A stretch of DNA of 35,974 nucleotides from Gymnopus androsaceus JB14 (Eukaryota; Basidiomycota; Agaricomycetes; Agaricales; Omphalotaceae), in the NCBI GenBank assembly GCA_009733575.1, contig ML769905.1:1-35974 (forward strand). The letters are read 5' to 3'. The notes beneath the pieces were generated by a model, which was not told the origin of the DNA, did not search any database, and saw only the letters and a program-made list of their open reading frames with translations. The position numbers were made by a program, and so were the translations under genes. Shown one piece after another: positions 1-10,135 of this stretch (position 1 is its first letter; every line of letters starts with the position of its first letter).

Positions 1-128
1 TTGACCTTAAAGTGAGTTTCAAGGTGATATAAAGAGTGCCTGGGTCCCAGGTATGGTCATTGGCAATTGGCAACTGGCCAATACTCCCAGTATCAAGCAA
101 AATTATATGAGAATTTATTTGTGATTAG

Positions 129-3056
129 GTGGCCTGACTCAACTTCAAATTGACACAAGGTCCAAGACTGTTTGTGTTGGTTCTGAGAAAACTGAAAATG
201 TACCTGTGGCCCCAACCAAAGAAACTTCCAATACATCAGAAACCATTCCACTGCCCACTAGTAACTCTACAGTCAAAAAGTTTATGAGGCCTTTTGATGT
301 CCTGGGTTACATAAGTATCTCTCAAAACACTCTATTTTTTATGTTGATTATCTTTTCTGGAGGCTTTGGGTTCTTGAACATGTATATCCTTGATCATTTT
401 CCAGAGGTTACTAATACCTTGAACAAAGAGCATATACAATCCACTATCAAGGATGTAGTTCTCATTTGGATTATCATAATTGCACTTGGTAGGCTTCACT
501 CATTTTCTCATTTATTCTCATTGATAAATTCTCCTCTTTTCAGCATACCTCACTAATATATCTGAAACCTCTATCGGGGCATATTTCATAAAGCCTGCAA
601 GACATTGTATTTCTCTGGGTTACATCACTATCCCTTTCTTCATGATAGTGACCATTTCTTGTGGTGGCCTTGGGCCCCCAAGACTCATCTCGGAAGTTGT
701 AGGCATTGTCTTGGACAAAGGATACATTCAATTCATGCTTTGTCTGGTAGTTTTTTGTATTGTCTTTTTTGTACTTGGTCAGTTGCCATCTCCCCTTTCA
801 TTTTCATTCCAACTAATTCTTTTTAGCTTACCTCACGAATCCTTCTGAAAATTCTTTCAGAGCATATTTCACCGAGCATCCTTTTCATCAGCATCCAAGT
901 CGCATCAACGATGACAGCATTGACGACGACGCAGCTGTATCTAAAAAATCTTCAGCCAAAAATTTGTCTTTTCGAACGGGTTCTGCTGGCGCTCACCACA
1001 CTCTCCCCTTGGACAATCGCTCCCCCTTCCATTTTGCCAATCGTGTCTCGGTTTCTCTACGAACGCCCAAACATGTTTTTCACAGCTTTGGAATATTTAC
1101 CATCGCCGGAATCATTCCTTCGGCAAAAACAGATGCACTGCAAGATCAACCTGACGCTTCCACAATCTCGGGTTCTTGGTTTATCGGCGCTTTTGGAAAA
1201 TGGTGGAGGGGTGGTGTGCTCGAGGCTTGGCATCAGGACATTATAGTTCGCTCTGGCGATGAAGAGAGCTGGAATTCGGGAATCCTTGGCATGAAAACTT
1301 CTAATAGATTGAACGAGTTGAATGGTGAGTAATTTTTCATCATTCAACTCTTTTTTTCCGTGTTCTCTAAACAGATCTGCCAGGACTTCCCCACGGTCTT
1401 TCTCGAAGATCGCCCGACTCGCCTCCCAGGATACGGAGTCATAAAAAGTCGTCTCAGCAGACTCAGCAGTCAAAGTTCGCTTCACGCCTTTTTTTACATG
1501 CTTCTCAGTCCCCACCTGAGCGAACAAGTCCACAGCATTCCCATTCATCTCCTGTCCTTGTTGAACAGCTCACGAAACCTGCACCCACAAAACCCACATC
1601 CTTTGAGCAATCACCACAGGTGGTAGAGCTTCTTAATCAGATATCCCAGTCTAAAAGCACCGTCCTGGATCTTCGCGCACAATTAAATGAATCGCAGTCT
1701 GCTGCATCTCAATCGCACGCTGCACTGCAGACCGAACTCGAGTCTTTTCGCGAGCGAAAACGACAGGAGGATGCGGCTAAAAACGAAGTCAAGTCTCGCA
1801 CAAAGACTTGGGAAGATTCTAAACGGGTTGCTGAGTGCACGAAACACGATGCAGAAAAGAGGTTACGCGCCTCGGAAAGTGCTCGTGATGATGCCGCTCA
1901 GCGAATAGAACATCTGGATCAAGAGATTGTTCGGCTACAGAACCATCTTGCTAATGATAATGCTTTTCTGGCTTACTGCCGGGTGAGCAAATCGGATGCG
2001 GAACAAGCTCTTGTTGCTGAGCTGGAGCATAAGAAGCGGGAAATTAAAGTTGTCGAGGATGTGGTTGCCGCCCTTGGTCTGCGCGCGAGAGAGTTGGAAG
2101 AGAAGCTTGCAGAGAAGAGGGAAAGAGTTCACCTGATGCGCGCGCAAGCTGAAGCTCAGAAACATCAACAAGCCCTACCTCCCTTCACCGCTATTGAAAC
2201 CTGGCCTTTCACTTCCGATTTACCTGTGCCAACTGATCCCCACTCTCTGCAAAATACGTTGGGTTACACTGAATCTTTGGATACTGTCTCCTGCGACAGT
2301 GCATCCACGAGAGAAGAAATGCCACTGACGCCTGCGGTTGTTGACTTCCTGGAGCGGGACCGGAGAGAAAAGAATTTGCATGTTCGTCATCAGAGCTTGC
2401 AGAGGTCAGAAGACAACATAACTTCTGCTCCCACCACGGTATCTCCTACTGTTGATCCCTTTGAACATGATCCTTTTCGGATATTTGCCCCTCAGCATGA
2501 CCACTTCGGCTTATCCAAAGACATCCCTCTCAAGCGCAATAATTCGGACCCATTCGTTCCTGGATACCCCAATGCCGATCCGAAGCAGGCAGCTGTCGAC
2601 AGAACCCACATTGGCCCCTGGTATCCTCTCTCGACCAAGACCAAGACCAAAGCCAAGAAAGTTCTGAATCCCGATGACGTTACTCGGATAGAAGCCAAAC
2701 CGGTTGTCTCTACTGATATGGTACCAAGTGTAAGCACACCTATGTATGATGCGTTGAATCCCAATGCTTTCGGCCATACCCTTGTGTCTTCCACGACGAC
2801 CGACAGCAACTTTGTTCGTGCATTTACTCCGTCGCCTGCAGAGCGAGAAGTTTGGCAGCGTGGGTTGGGAGGATCCAGTACCAACGGTAGCCTCGAACGT
2901 CTTTACGCGAGTATGGTTGACCATTCGTCCCCGCGGTACATTGAAGGAGCACAACGTGACCCCGCGGCTATCCCTTGGTGGCAATCGCCTCCCCGCAACT
3001 TTGACCCTTGGGATGACGAGGAATCTCCACGTACTGCTGTAGAGAAAAGGCCTTAG
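129..3056 (+). CDS. Membrane protein with two tandem transmembrane modules and a C-terminal coiled coil (5' partial)
   Basis: Exons read as 129-488, 544-777, 827-1324 and 1375-3056; they join in one frame for about 924 residues. The first exon begins at an acceptor (GATTAG at 123-128) and no start codon is visible, so the gene begins upstream of, or at, the window edge; a GTGAGT donor at position 12 may belong to the previous exon. Residues about 55-230 contain two similar modules, each a G-Y-I-(S/T)-I start, two hydrophobic segments, then A-Y-L-T-N and A-Y-F. Both modules carry a phase-1 intron at the same place, just before Y-L-T-N. A conserved-looking block with the motif GSWFIGAFGKWW and a Trp-rich stretch follows. 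After exon 4 starts there is a Ser/Pro-rich linker, then about 180 residues of charged heptad-like coiled coil (from about position 1620), then a low-complexity tail with several DPF motifs. I do not recognise a named family; similar unnamed proteins seem common in agarics. A membrane-anchored tether or scaffold is inference. Confidence 0.75.
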
Positions 3057-3575
3057 TTGATGAAAGGTTGTCAAGATCTAGAAGGGAAGGGCGTGCAGGA
3101 AATCACTTGTACAGAAGTGTTGGTGGGTGTCACGGTATCTCCTACTGTCGATCGCTTTGAAAATGATACTCGGATATCCGCTTAGACTAAAGAACAACCT
3201 ACCATTGTCTGCGTACGACCGAGCTACATTTTATGGCGGAGACGAGAGTGGGAAGGGTTAAACTTACTATGCTTTCGCACTGCAATAAGTAGTTTCGAGG
3301 CTAGAAGATTTTGTACTGCTATTTCTAGCTGTCTAGAATGAGTTCGTTCTTCCGCGATTTCTCTTTTTTTAGATGTGGCTCGGATCACTTGCTATGAATT
3401 AGTTTCGAATTACTAGTAAGTGAATAATATACAACAAATATCGATACAAACGTCAAGTACGTTGAGTTTCCTAAATACAATTTGAAGCTTTAGAGCCAAG
3501 GTCTAGTATCCTTGGAGTTCCATGAGTCGTGCAGAGTAGTCCGTCATTACAATACTGTTAAAAGCCGCTCAAAAC
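3057..3575. other. Intergenic region between two convergent genes
   Basis: This stretch separates the stop codons of the coiled-coil gene and the transporter. No gene is visible. It contains a partial copy of upstream coding sequence (3130-3174, listed separately) and the motif TTCTAGCTGTCTAGAAT near 3325, which recurs at 12250 in another gene-poor stretch. Both 3' ends should lie here. Confidence 0.6.
3130..3174 (+). repeat. Degenerate copy of coding sequence from the upstream gene
   Basis: The segment starting CACGGTATCTCCTACTGT is a near copy of 2437-2484, which lies inside the last exon of the upstream gene. It differs by a few substitutions and a 3-base deletion. It lies about 75 bases past the stop codon, so it is a short local duplication into the 3' flank. 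Confidence 0.7.
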
Positions 3576-5676
3576 TTAAGGACTTTGAGCATATTTTGAT
3601 CGGCTTCGTAGGAGATGTCCCCATTTCATTAATGACTGTGAAAAAAAAGGAATGGCTGTCAGAGCCTAGAAAACAATGCATAAAAGAAGAGCATCTCACC
3701 CAAAACACTGGCATCATCAGCAACGACACTCCCGCTAACAAGGCCGACGCAGGCCCCAAACCCAAGTTTGTGAAGAAGGCCCTTCCAAACAGTGGGAACA
3801 CGCTCGCTATTGAAGATCGAAAAAGGTCGTTTCCTGCCAGTACAGATGCTGCATATAACGGATAGGCCGACGTGACATACATGAGGATGCTCTGGAAGTT
3901 GAGATATATCCCTGGGAGGTAGAGCGAAGCACCTTAACGAATGTTGCATTAGTTTACCTTGCGCGGAACATTGAAGTAATGCATACCTATGATGGGCACT
4001 ATCCAGTGAACGTTTTCCCTTGATCCAAAGCCGAAGATTAAAAGTGACGTTGGGATGAAGAGGCTCGCTATGAGACCGATCTCGAGTCGGACTTCTGGCG
4101 CAAGTGATTTGCCTGCGGCCGTGGCTCGGTCAGCACGCGGCTCGATGTGAAGTTTTTGGTATAGGACGTAGAAGGTATACTGAGGGTCGAACGTCAACTT
4201 AGGTGAAAACTTGGATTATAGAGAAAACTTACTGTCGCTGCGGCGGATACGAAGAAGCCAAGGAAAGGGAGACCGCTGATTCCAAGGTTGAAATTATATA
4301 TGTCCGTAAACACCAAAGGGAAGGCTTCAAACCAAAGGTAGAAGATAGCATCTACGTAGTTTGTTTAGTAACATTTTCAAGGAGTAATTAGCAGGTCAAC
4401 ACTCACAGACAAAGCCAAGGTAGACGTTCGCGAACATGAGCACAGGCTCTTTAGCCAAAATGAAAGGCCGCAAAAGTGCTTCTTTGAAGATGGAACCGAT
4501 GGATTCTCCCTCGGTATCTTTCTCTCCCTTTGACATCAATTGCTGGTTCCCGGTGAGCTTTCTGAGTCGCTGCGCTCGCCTTAGCAGGATCGTAGGTTCG
4601 TACGTCTCCGGAAGAAACATCATCAAAAAGACAAAGCTGAAAGCTGAGAGCCAGATGAGCTCGTATTGCGCCCACCGCCATCCTTTCGCCTGAGCAGCGA
4701 ATCCACCAATAACAGGACCAGCTATAGGTTTGATATCGTCAGCATAAGCAGCGACAATTCGGATTAAGAAAACCTACCTATAGGACCTCCGACAGCACCT
4801 ATAGCCCATATTCCGACGACATAAGCAAGTTGATTTGCGGGGTAGATGTCACCCATAGAAGCCCCGCCTGTAGCGAGTGCTGGGCTACCGAAGAATCCAG
4901 TGAGGAAACGAAATGCAAGAATTGTCTGGATATTCGTGGCAGTGATGATGGGTATTTGGAAAATGACGAAGAGGAAGAACGAGGCCATGTAAATTATGTT
5001 TCGACCGAGGACAGGTAGCTCTTGCATAGGCGAAAGAAACATAGGTCCAATCCCATATCCTACATTGAACAGTTAGAGACTTTAGGAGAACGAATCAAGG
5101 AATTTGCCTACCAAGCACATAGAGCGTAAGACCAAGAGTAGCATGGACAAGGGTAACATTGAAGTCGCTCATAATTCCAGGTATCGACGGAGTATAAATT
5201 GCCGAGCCAATGTACATGGTGAATGTCATCAGACTAATGCTGAATGCAATAAATGCTCGCTTCGCAGGCGACCAGTTCCTGTAAGAAGATATCAGAAAAA
5301 TGACGCGTAAAGCGAGCTAAAGTATGTACTACCTTGGGTTGTCTGGATCATCATCACCATACCAGCTCACCAAGTTCGGGTCGGAGGTCTCGTTATCAAG
5401 CTTCATACTAAGTTCTTTTTCGTCCACAACGATGGTATCCTCCCTCGCTAGCACCGTTGCGGGTGTACTTGTACCGCTCTTCTTTTGAACAGCATCACCA
5501 CACAGTGTCGGCGCATCGGACGCATCCCATCCTGGCGTAGAAGGAGTAGAGGACGGTAAAAAGTGAGCAGGTATGACAAAGTCTGGCCGTTGCTCTTGGT
5601 AAGGAAGAAGTCTACCGTTTGAGATGAAATTGAGGAACTGGCCGACAGTGGAATCGCGAATGATATCTGCAACCAT
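3576..5676 (-). CDS. MFS transporter, DHA1 drug/polyamine antiporter type, with one frameshift
   Basis: Eight exons: 5676-5333, 5278-5112, 5059-4778, 4721-4407, 4352-4233, 4197-3987, 3932-3700 and 3635-3576. All junctions are GT-AG and join to about 576 residues, normal for the family. The first 115 residues are a cytosolic, acidic N-terminus. They are followed by twelve-segment MFS features: the motif A-like loop with GPMF...LGR (exon 3), GPIAGPVIGGF typical of transmembrane segment 5 (split by an intron), YAIFYLWFEAFP, the segment with SAYPLYAASVLAGNDLFRSS, and a basic tail ending RSRSKYAQSP. Close family members export drugs, polyamines or other small cations by proton antiport across the plasma membrane. 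Substrate cannot be read from sequence. In exon 5 a run of four G on the plus strand (4318-4321) is one base too long: after FEAFP the frame reaches a stop within about ten codons, while removing one base restores the family sequence. As written the protein would end near residue 388. It is either a recent pseudogene or an assembly error. Confidence 0.88.
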
Positions 5677-6045
5677 TGTTCGTTATGTTTCGAGGGAAGA
5701 CTTGTGATGAAAACGACAGTTTCATGGTTGACTTTATATCTAGAACGCTGCATGGCTGATTAAGATTCGGAGAATGGTTTGCTGAGTGGAAGTTGAGTGG
5801 GAAAGCTGAGCAAGGCAGTTGCTTGGTGAGCAAGTGGATTCCTAATCAAGGTTCAATCGATACCGCCGGCGATTGGGCCGTGGCACCGATCCCCGATCCA
5901 GCTCTTACGCTCACCTACATAGATGATAGAAAACGATGGAGATGCAATTGACGACATCTTGGCTCAGGAAAGCGCAAGATTTTTTGTCTCCCGCCTCCGA
6001 ATCAGAGGCAAAGGGATCGATCATGATCAGATGGAATATCCTTGA

Positions 6046-6135
6046 ATTAGGCTCACGACGCGGAATCCTAAGTTGCGGTCAACGTGCCATATTATGCACC
6101 TTATAAGCGCCTTATGGTTTATTCGAGGCCAAAAA
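6046..6135 (+). repeat. Dispersed repeat A, copy 1
   Basis: The segment from GGCTCACGACGCGGAATCCT onward matches 12308-12400 through most of 90 bases (shared blocks CGGAATCCT, CGGTCAAC, CTTATAAGC, TTGAGGC-like). Copy 2 has an extra block of about 9 bases in the middle. No inverted ends or coding potential are visible, so the element type is unknown. Confidence 0.65.
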
Positions 6136-6196
6136 TCCAAGGTTGACTGCAGTACTAGCTAGTGCCGAGTATATGCAAACGGTGATATGAAGTTAG

Positions 6197-6230
6197 AAGT
6201 AAGCGCTGGGTCAGTCATGGGCGCTTACTT
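6197..6230. repeat. Short palindromic element, copy 1
   Basis: AAGTAAGCGC (6197-6206) and GCGCTTACTT (6221-6230) are perfect inverted repeats around a 14-base loop. The core from GTAAGCGC to GCGCTTACTT, loop included, is identical to 18100-18131. It lies about 230 bases upstream of the Cdc42-like start codon. Confidence 0.75.
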
Positions 6231-6458
6231 ACAAAACAGGTCTTTGTCTTGAAATGCAAATCCTCCGGCATCGTTCTGTTCGAATGGTCTACTATACAAA
6301 GATGTAATAAGGGAAACGGGGAATGGAATAGTAATCTTCTGTATATGCAGAAGGTTATAAACCCAGATAGAAACCGAGTAATCACGACCGGCCGGTATAA
6401 TGCCACCACATAAGACAATCCCTCACCGGCTACAAAACGCAACTAGACAAGCTACAAG

Positions 6459-7267
6459 ATGAAGTGTGTAGTTGTTGGTGATGGTGCTGTGGGCAAGGTG
6501 CGCACTTTTGACATCCAGCCCTTTGTGTCGACGTAGCGGCTTATCCCTATTTTCCTTGCAGACATGTTTGTTAATTTCCTATACGACCAAAAAGTTTCCG
6601 AGTGAATACGTTCCAACCGTGCGTTTCTGCGACCCCTCTTCTAGGTCGCAGTCGTCAAAATATACACCTTTCCCCTTTACAGGTTTTTTGATAATTATGC
6701 TGTGACGGTCATGATTGGCGAGGATCCTTATACGCTGGGCTTATTCGATACAGCTGGTGCGTCATCTTTCGCTGTGTAGATAACAGTGTCAACTAATCCT
6801 TTCATCCAGGTCAGGAGGATTCTGACCGACTTCGTCCTCTATCATACCCTCAGACAGACGTATTTCTTGTTTGTTTTAGTGTAACATCGCCGGCGTCGTT
6901 CGAAAACGTCAAAGAGAAATGGTTTCCTGAAGTGCACCATCACTGTCCCGGTGTCCCTTGTCTTATTGTCGGGACCCAGGTTGATCTTCGGGATAATGCC
7001 CAAGTCATAGAGAAACTTGCAAGGCAAAAGCAGAGACCAGTGACGAGCGAACAGGGCGAACGACTTGCCCGGGAGCTTGGAGCTGTAAAGTTTGTGGAGT
7101 GTTCAGCGTTGACGCAAAAGGGCTTGGAGAACGTGTTCGATGAGGTATGTTGTGCGTACCTCCTCTTTGCGTTTACTCAACGTTTCTTTTTATCATAGGC
7201 TATCGTCGCTGCTCTTGAACCTCCAGTCGTCAAGCACAGACAAGGAAAATGTGTCGTTATTGAATAG
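6459..7267 (+). CDS. Cdc42-type Rho-family small GTPase, probably a decaying copy
   Basis: Exons 6459-6497, 6562-6618, 6683-6756, 6810-7144 and 7199-7267 give a protein of about 190 residues, nearly identical to Cdc42 along its length. Visible landmarks: P-loop GDGAVGK at residues 7-13, switch I YVPTVFDNY, switch II DTAGQED, the TQVDLRD base-binding motif and CSALTQKG. Cdc42 cycles between GTP and GDP at the plasma membrane and directs polarity and actin. The start lacks the usual three residues between Met and Lys-Cys; an in-frame stop lies just upstream, so this ATG is the only choice. Three oddities: exon 3 begins G plus six T where five are needed, giving a stop two codons on; the switch II tyrosine equivalent to Tyr64 is Ser; and the end reads C-V-V-I-E, so the Cys is not four residues from the end and the CAAX prenylation box is spoiled. 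A second, degenerating Cdc42 copy is the likeliest reading, but an assembly error could explain the frameshift. Confidence 0.9.
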
Positions 7268-8731
7268 GGTCTCTACTATGATTCTGGGCTCCTCGCCCTC
7301 GCTCTTTTCTTCATGTTCACCTTATGACACTTTATTTAAGTTTTTAGTTCACCATGATCTACATATCCTTTGAAATCATATTATTTTTTTTCTCCTTCTC
7401 GAATGTCAATCCAATCCTACTCACCTACTTTTGTGACACAAGCTACATCAGCCAGGGCCCAGCATAGTGGGCCTTCCATGTCGGTCAGAAACAATGCTCA
7501 CATTTCCCGTCGTTCTCCAGCTTTCGAGAGCCCGTCGAATTGCGCGTTCACTAACATTAGTCCGACGACTGATTTCGGAATTTTTCATACCCATAGATAG
7601 CGTTGTGAGCAGATACTCTTTCCTAGCGATAATTTCCCATATATACCGTTTAGAGATGAAAATTTACTATGCCTGCTGCGGCGCCTTGGGTCATCATCTC
7701 AACCTTCCTGCGATCCGGCCTAGGTTTTCTGGAATAGCTGCAAGTTCGTCTTTTTTTACCGTTAAATATTGCGAAACAAACCGAAATCTTTAATCTAGGC
7801 TGCGCTACTGGAGCGAACACGTTCTTTCTGGGCTAGATAGGATTCAAATTCAGATGTGCCTCGTCGAACCACTACTGTCGTTGGGTTCGTTTTGAGGAGA
7901 TTGGCCTGAAGCTTGGTCCTCTATCTACAATCTATCTACTACCCGAGCCATAATGGAGAAGACGTGGACCAAGTGCACGAACCTGATATATGAAGTAGCA
8001 GTTTGTAGAACGACGCCGTTTAATTGGTACTTGGACAGTATAGAAACTGGGAGCATAGAGTAATCTAAGCGAATCTTGACAATGTTCAAAGTTTTTTTCA
8101 TCTCTATTATCCTCCATTTGGAATTTTTCCGCAGGCTCGAGTTGAAGCTAACTGATAAACGTCTCCTTCCTAAGGAATCTGCCTGGCACCTCTTGAAGAT
8201 TAAATTATCTCTCAATCAGTGATGCAAAAGTGCGTACTGTCGTAATTGTAGGTCTAAAGGACTATCCTCGCTTCGCTTCCAGCCCTGGCGGCTTGGAGCA
8301 TTCTACTCATTCTCCAGCGCGAGGGTGTAAGAAAATACCTCTGATAAGAGGAGCGATTCTGGGATAGACACATCGGTTATCGTGGTCTAAAGTCTTTCAG
8401 GTGCCCTTGCCATGTTCTCTCTGAGACTCTGACTGGTGAGAAAGTAACAATGCCTTGACAGGGAAGTTCAGCCATTTGCGAACACGGCGATGAATTCAGC
8501 ACCTATCAAAATAGCCTACTACAAGTTGGAAAGAATATATGTACAAATAACGATTGATCTAATGGCGAAAAGGATGGATAGAAATTTCTGGTGACTGCAT
8601 GGTATATCAGAAGAGTTGAAATGGTGGATAAAGTACAACGAGTTCACCTCGATTTAGTTTGAAAGACTGGAAATGAGATGCTGTAGCCAGGTCGTGTTAA
8701 CTGCTCGCAAAACAGTCAACACGATAATAAT
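7268..8731. other. Gene-poor stretch with a degenerate repeat
   Basis: No convincing gene was found between the two flanking genes. Short open frames on both strands look random and lack splice-supported extensions. The only recognisable content is the decayed copy of the Trf4-like gene's 5' flank at 7736-7890. The terminators of the flanking genes should also lie here. Confidence 0.5.
7736..7890 (+). repeat. Degenerate copy of the 5' flank of the Trf4-like gene
   Basis: Bases 7736-7890 match 18137-18312 in order, with indels: shared blocks include a TTCGTCTTTTTT run, CTAGGCTGCGCTACTG, CTTTCTGGGC, ATTCAAATTCAGATGT and CCTCGTCGAAC. The copy at 18.1 kb overlaps the proposed start codon of an intact gene, so this one is the derived partial copy. 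The ATG is kept here but the frame ends after about 14 codons. Confidence 0.75.
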
Positions 8732-9051
8732 CTAGTAGATGGTTAGGATAATGAAAGCGGTCTGTAAGATCAGAGCATGGCATACTCCAACTATGAAATG
8801 CTTCAAGGCGTCATTTGGGACAGGGACTTCTTGAACAGCAGCCAGAGCGACAACATATCGAGCCTAGGTCGATGCAATTAGTGATTAATCGAGCTAGTAA
8901 AGGTCGATTGCACGCACAGCCTGGTTCGCGGCATCAGCTTCAGCGCGTCTACGACGATCAGCGTTCTTGTATGGTTCGTATCGGCTAAAGCAGAGAATGG
9001 AGAGTCAAGACAAGACGAAGGAGAAAATTAAAGGACGCACTGTGCTGGCAT
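8732..9051 (-). CDS. Small single-pass membrane protein, 69 residues
   Basis: Three exons, 9051-9041, 8984-8918 and 8863-8732, join through GT-AG introns of 56 and 54 nt to a 69-residue protein, too short for ordinary ORF calling. It starts MPAHRYEPYKNADRRRR, continues with an Ala-rich region, then VPVPND, and ends in one hydrophobic segment of about 20 residues followed by T-I-Y. The basic N-terminal half and C-terminal hydrophobic tail suggest a tail-anchored or type II membrane protein of an internal membrane. I cannot name the family. Support comes from clean splice sites, frame continuity and the ATG placed right at exon 1. The region upstream (9052-9250) is probably its promoter. Confidence 0.6.
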
Positions 9052-9250
9052 TGGCTGCGAGGAAAGAAGACAGTGGGTGAATGTGGAAGAAATTTGAGGC
9101 CGAAATCAGTGAGGATCGTCTTTTAAACCTTTTCCCAAGTGCACATGAACTCCGCGAAGGAAGTTTGGTATCCAGGAAAAAAAGACGCGGCGAGCCCTGA
9201 AAGATTTTGAGCCAAGATCCCGGCTTCTCCTTTCCATTTTCATCCTCAAC

Positions 9251-9661
9251 TTGATCTCAATCTTCCAGCAAGTGCGAATGCTTTACGAAAGAACAAATCC
9301 GTATGAGTTTTCAAATGGCGTTTCACGAGGCAGGAACATACCTTGGAGTGTCCATTCTGGACCAGCTTTATTCCAAAAATGGATCGCTCCTGCGTCTCGG
9401 TTTAGCAAGCTTCAACCAATGCTCTACGCTCTGCGCTCTCGCATCTCTTCACTTCCTAGTGCTTCTCTCAACCTGTTCCTCCAAGCAAATCGCAGTGTCT
9501 CTATCCCAACAATTTCGGCCCAGTATCATTCAGGGAAACGACATCCATCAGCTTCCATTCTAACGTGTTCGAAGCGCGGAAATCCGGAGGTTAAAATGAA
9601 CAAATATTGCCCTCACGGCGAAGTGGGGATTCAGTCGGCGGAAGAAAGGAAGGCGCTCTAG
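9251..9661 (+). other. Unassigned overlapping open frames, possible gene
   Basis: Two overlapping plus-strand frames (136 codons at 9251-9661 and 86 codons at 9303-9563) open opposite the 69-residue membrane protein. Neither shows a domain I recognise. The second contains a hydrophobic stretch around CALASLHFLVLLS. There is no clear donor linking either to downstream exons. This may be a decayed or short divergent gene, or chance. Confidence 0.2.
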
Positions 9662-9730
9662 AGATAGGTGACCAAGATCAAAAAGGACTTGCCAAGTTCC
9701 TTCAGAATCCTATGGAAAGTCCAGCAATCC

Positions 9731-10135
9731 TCAATCAAAAGCAGCAATTTTGGAATCGAGTAAGGATGAGTCATTGTCACGTGGTGATGGCGCAATCAAT
9801 GAGAGACGGTCCCGGAGCAGCATCTTTCCTTTCCTTGAAACCACATCGACAGAGCAGCTTCGTGGGTTCAGAAATGTAGTGCATTTAACGACGTGGCTGA
9901 TGTACGGTGTGCGATCGGGTGATCCAAGACGAGCAGAGACATCAAAATCAAGCTCCCAACCATTGACCGACCAAGCCCTCAAGACACCTGGTAGCAATAT
10001 GTGATGTGGAAGGTGCTGTAAGAGCAAGCCAATGACGCGGTAAATATGGATGCATGCCAGCTCTAGAGTGCTGATGCTCGAACGACCAGCCGTATTTTTG
10101 AACTCGACCCAAACGAAGAGTCGACACTAGAATTG
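9731..10135 (-). other. Unassigned coding-like open frame, possible exon
   Basis: About 134 codons are open on the minus strand, extending upstream of the first ATG. Composition looks protein-like, with stretches such as LELACIHIYRVIGLLLQHLP and NGWELDFDVSARLGSPDRTP. No family is recognised and no start or partner exon could be set with confidence, so this could be one exon of a minus-strand gene between 9.7 and 10.3 kb, or the remnant of one. Confidence 0.3.

Larger units (their letters stand above)
5677..6458. other. Divergent promoter region between transporter and Cdc42-like gene
   Basis: The transporter reads left and the Cdc42-like gene reads right, so both promoters must lie in these 780 bases. 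No gene is visible. The stretch contains a dispersed repeat (6046-6135) and a 10-bp-stem palindrome (6197-6230), each with a second copy elsewhere in the window. Confidence 0.6.

Noticed and set aside
1057..1548. 163-codon minus-strand open frame
   Set aside because: It is antisense to exons 3 and 4 of the coiled-coil gene and has no motif; it is a shadow.
2492..3074. Two minus-strand frames of 130 and 187 codons
   Set aside because: Both mirror the last exon of the coiled-coil gene and lack recognisable content.
3512..3865. 117-codon plus-strand frame
   Set aside because: It is antisense to the last exons of the transporter, whose frame and splice sites are well supported.
6619..6682. Alternative splicing of Cdc42 exon 2 (exon to 6644, 38-nt intron) that would keep the frame
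   Set aside because: It would insert about nine residues into switch I, the most conserved effector loop, and uses a weaker GTCGCA donor. The 6619 donor at the usual position plus one extra T is simpler.
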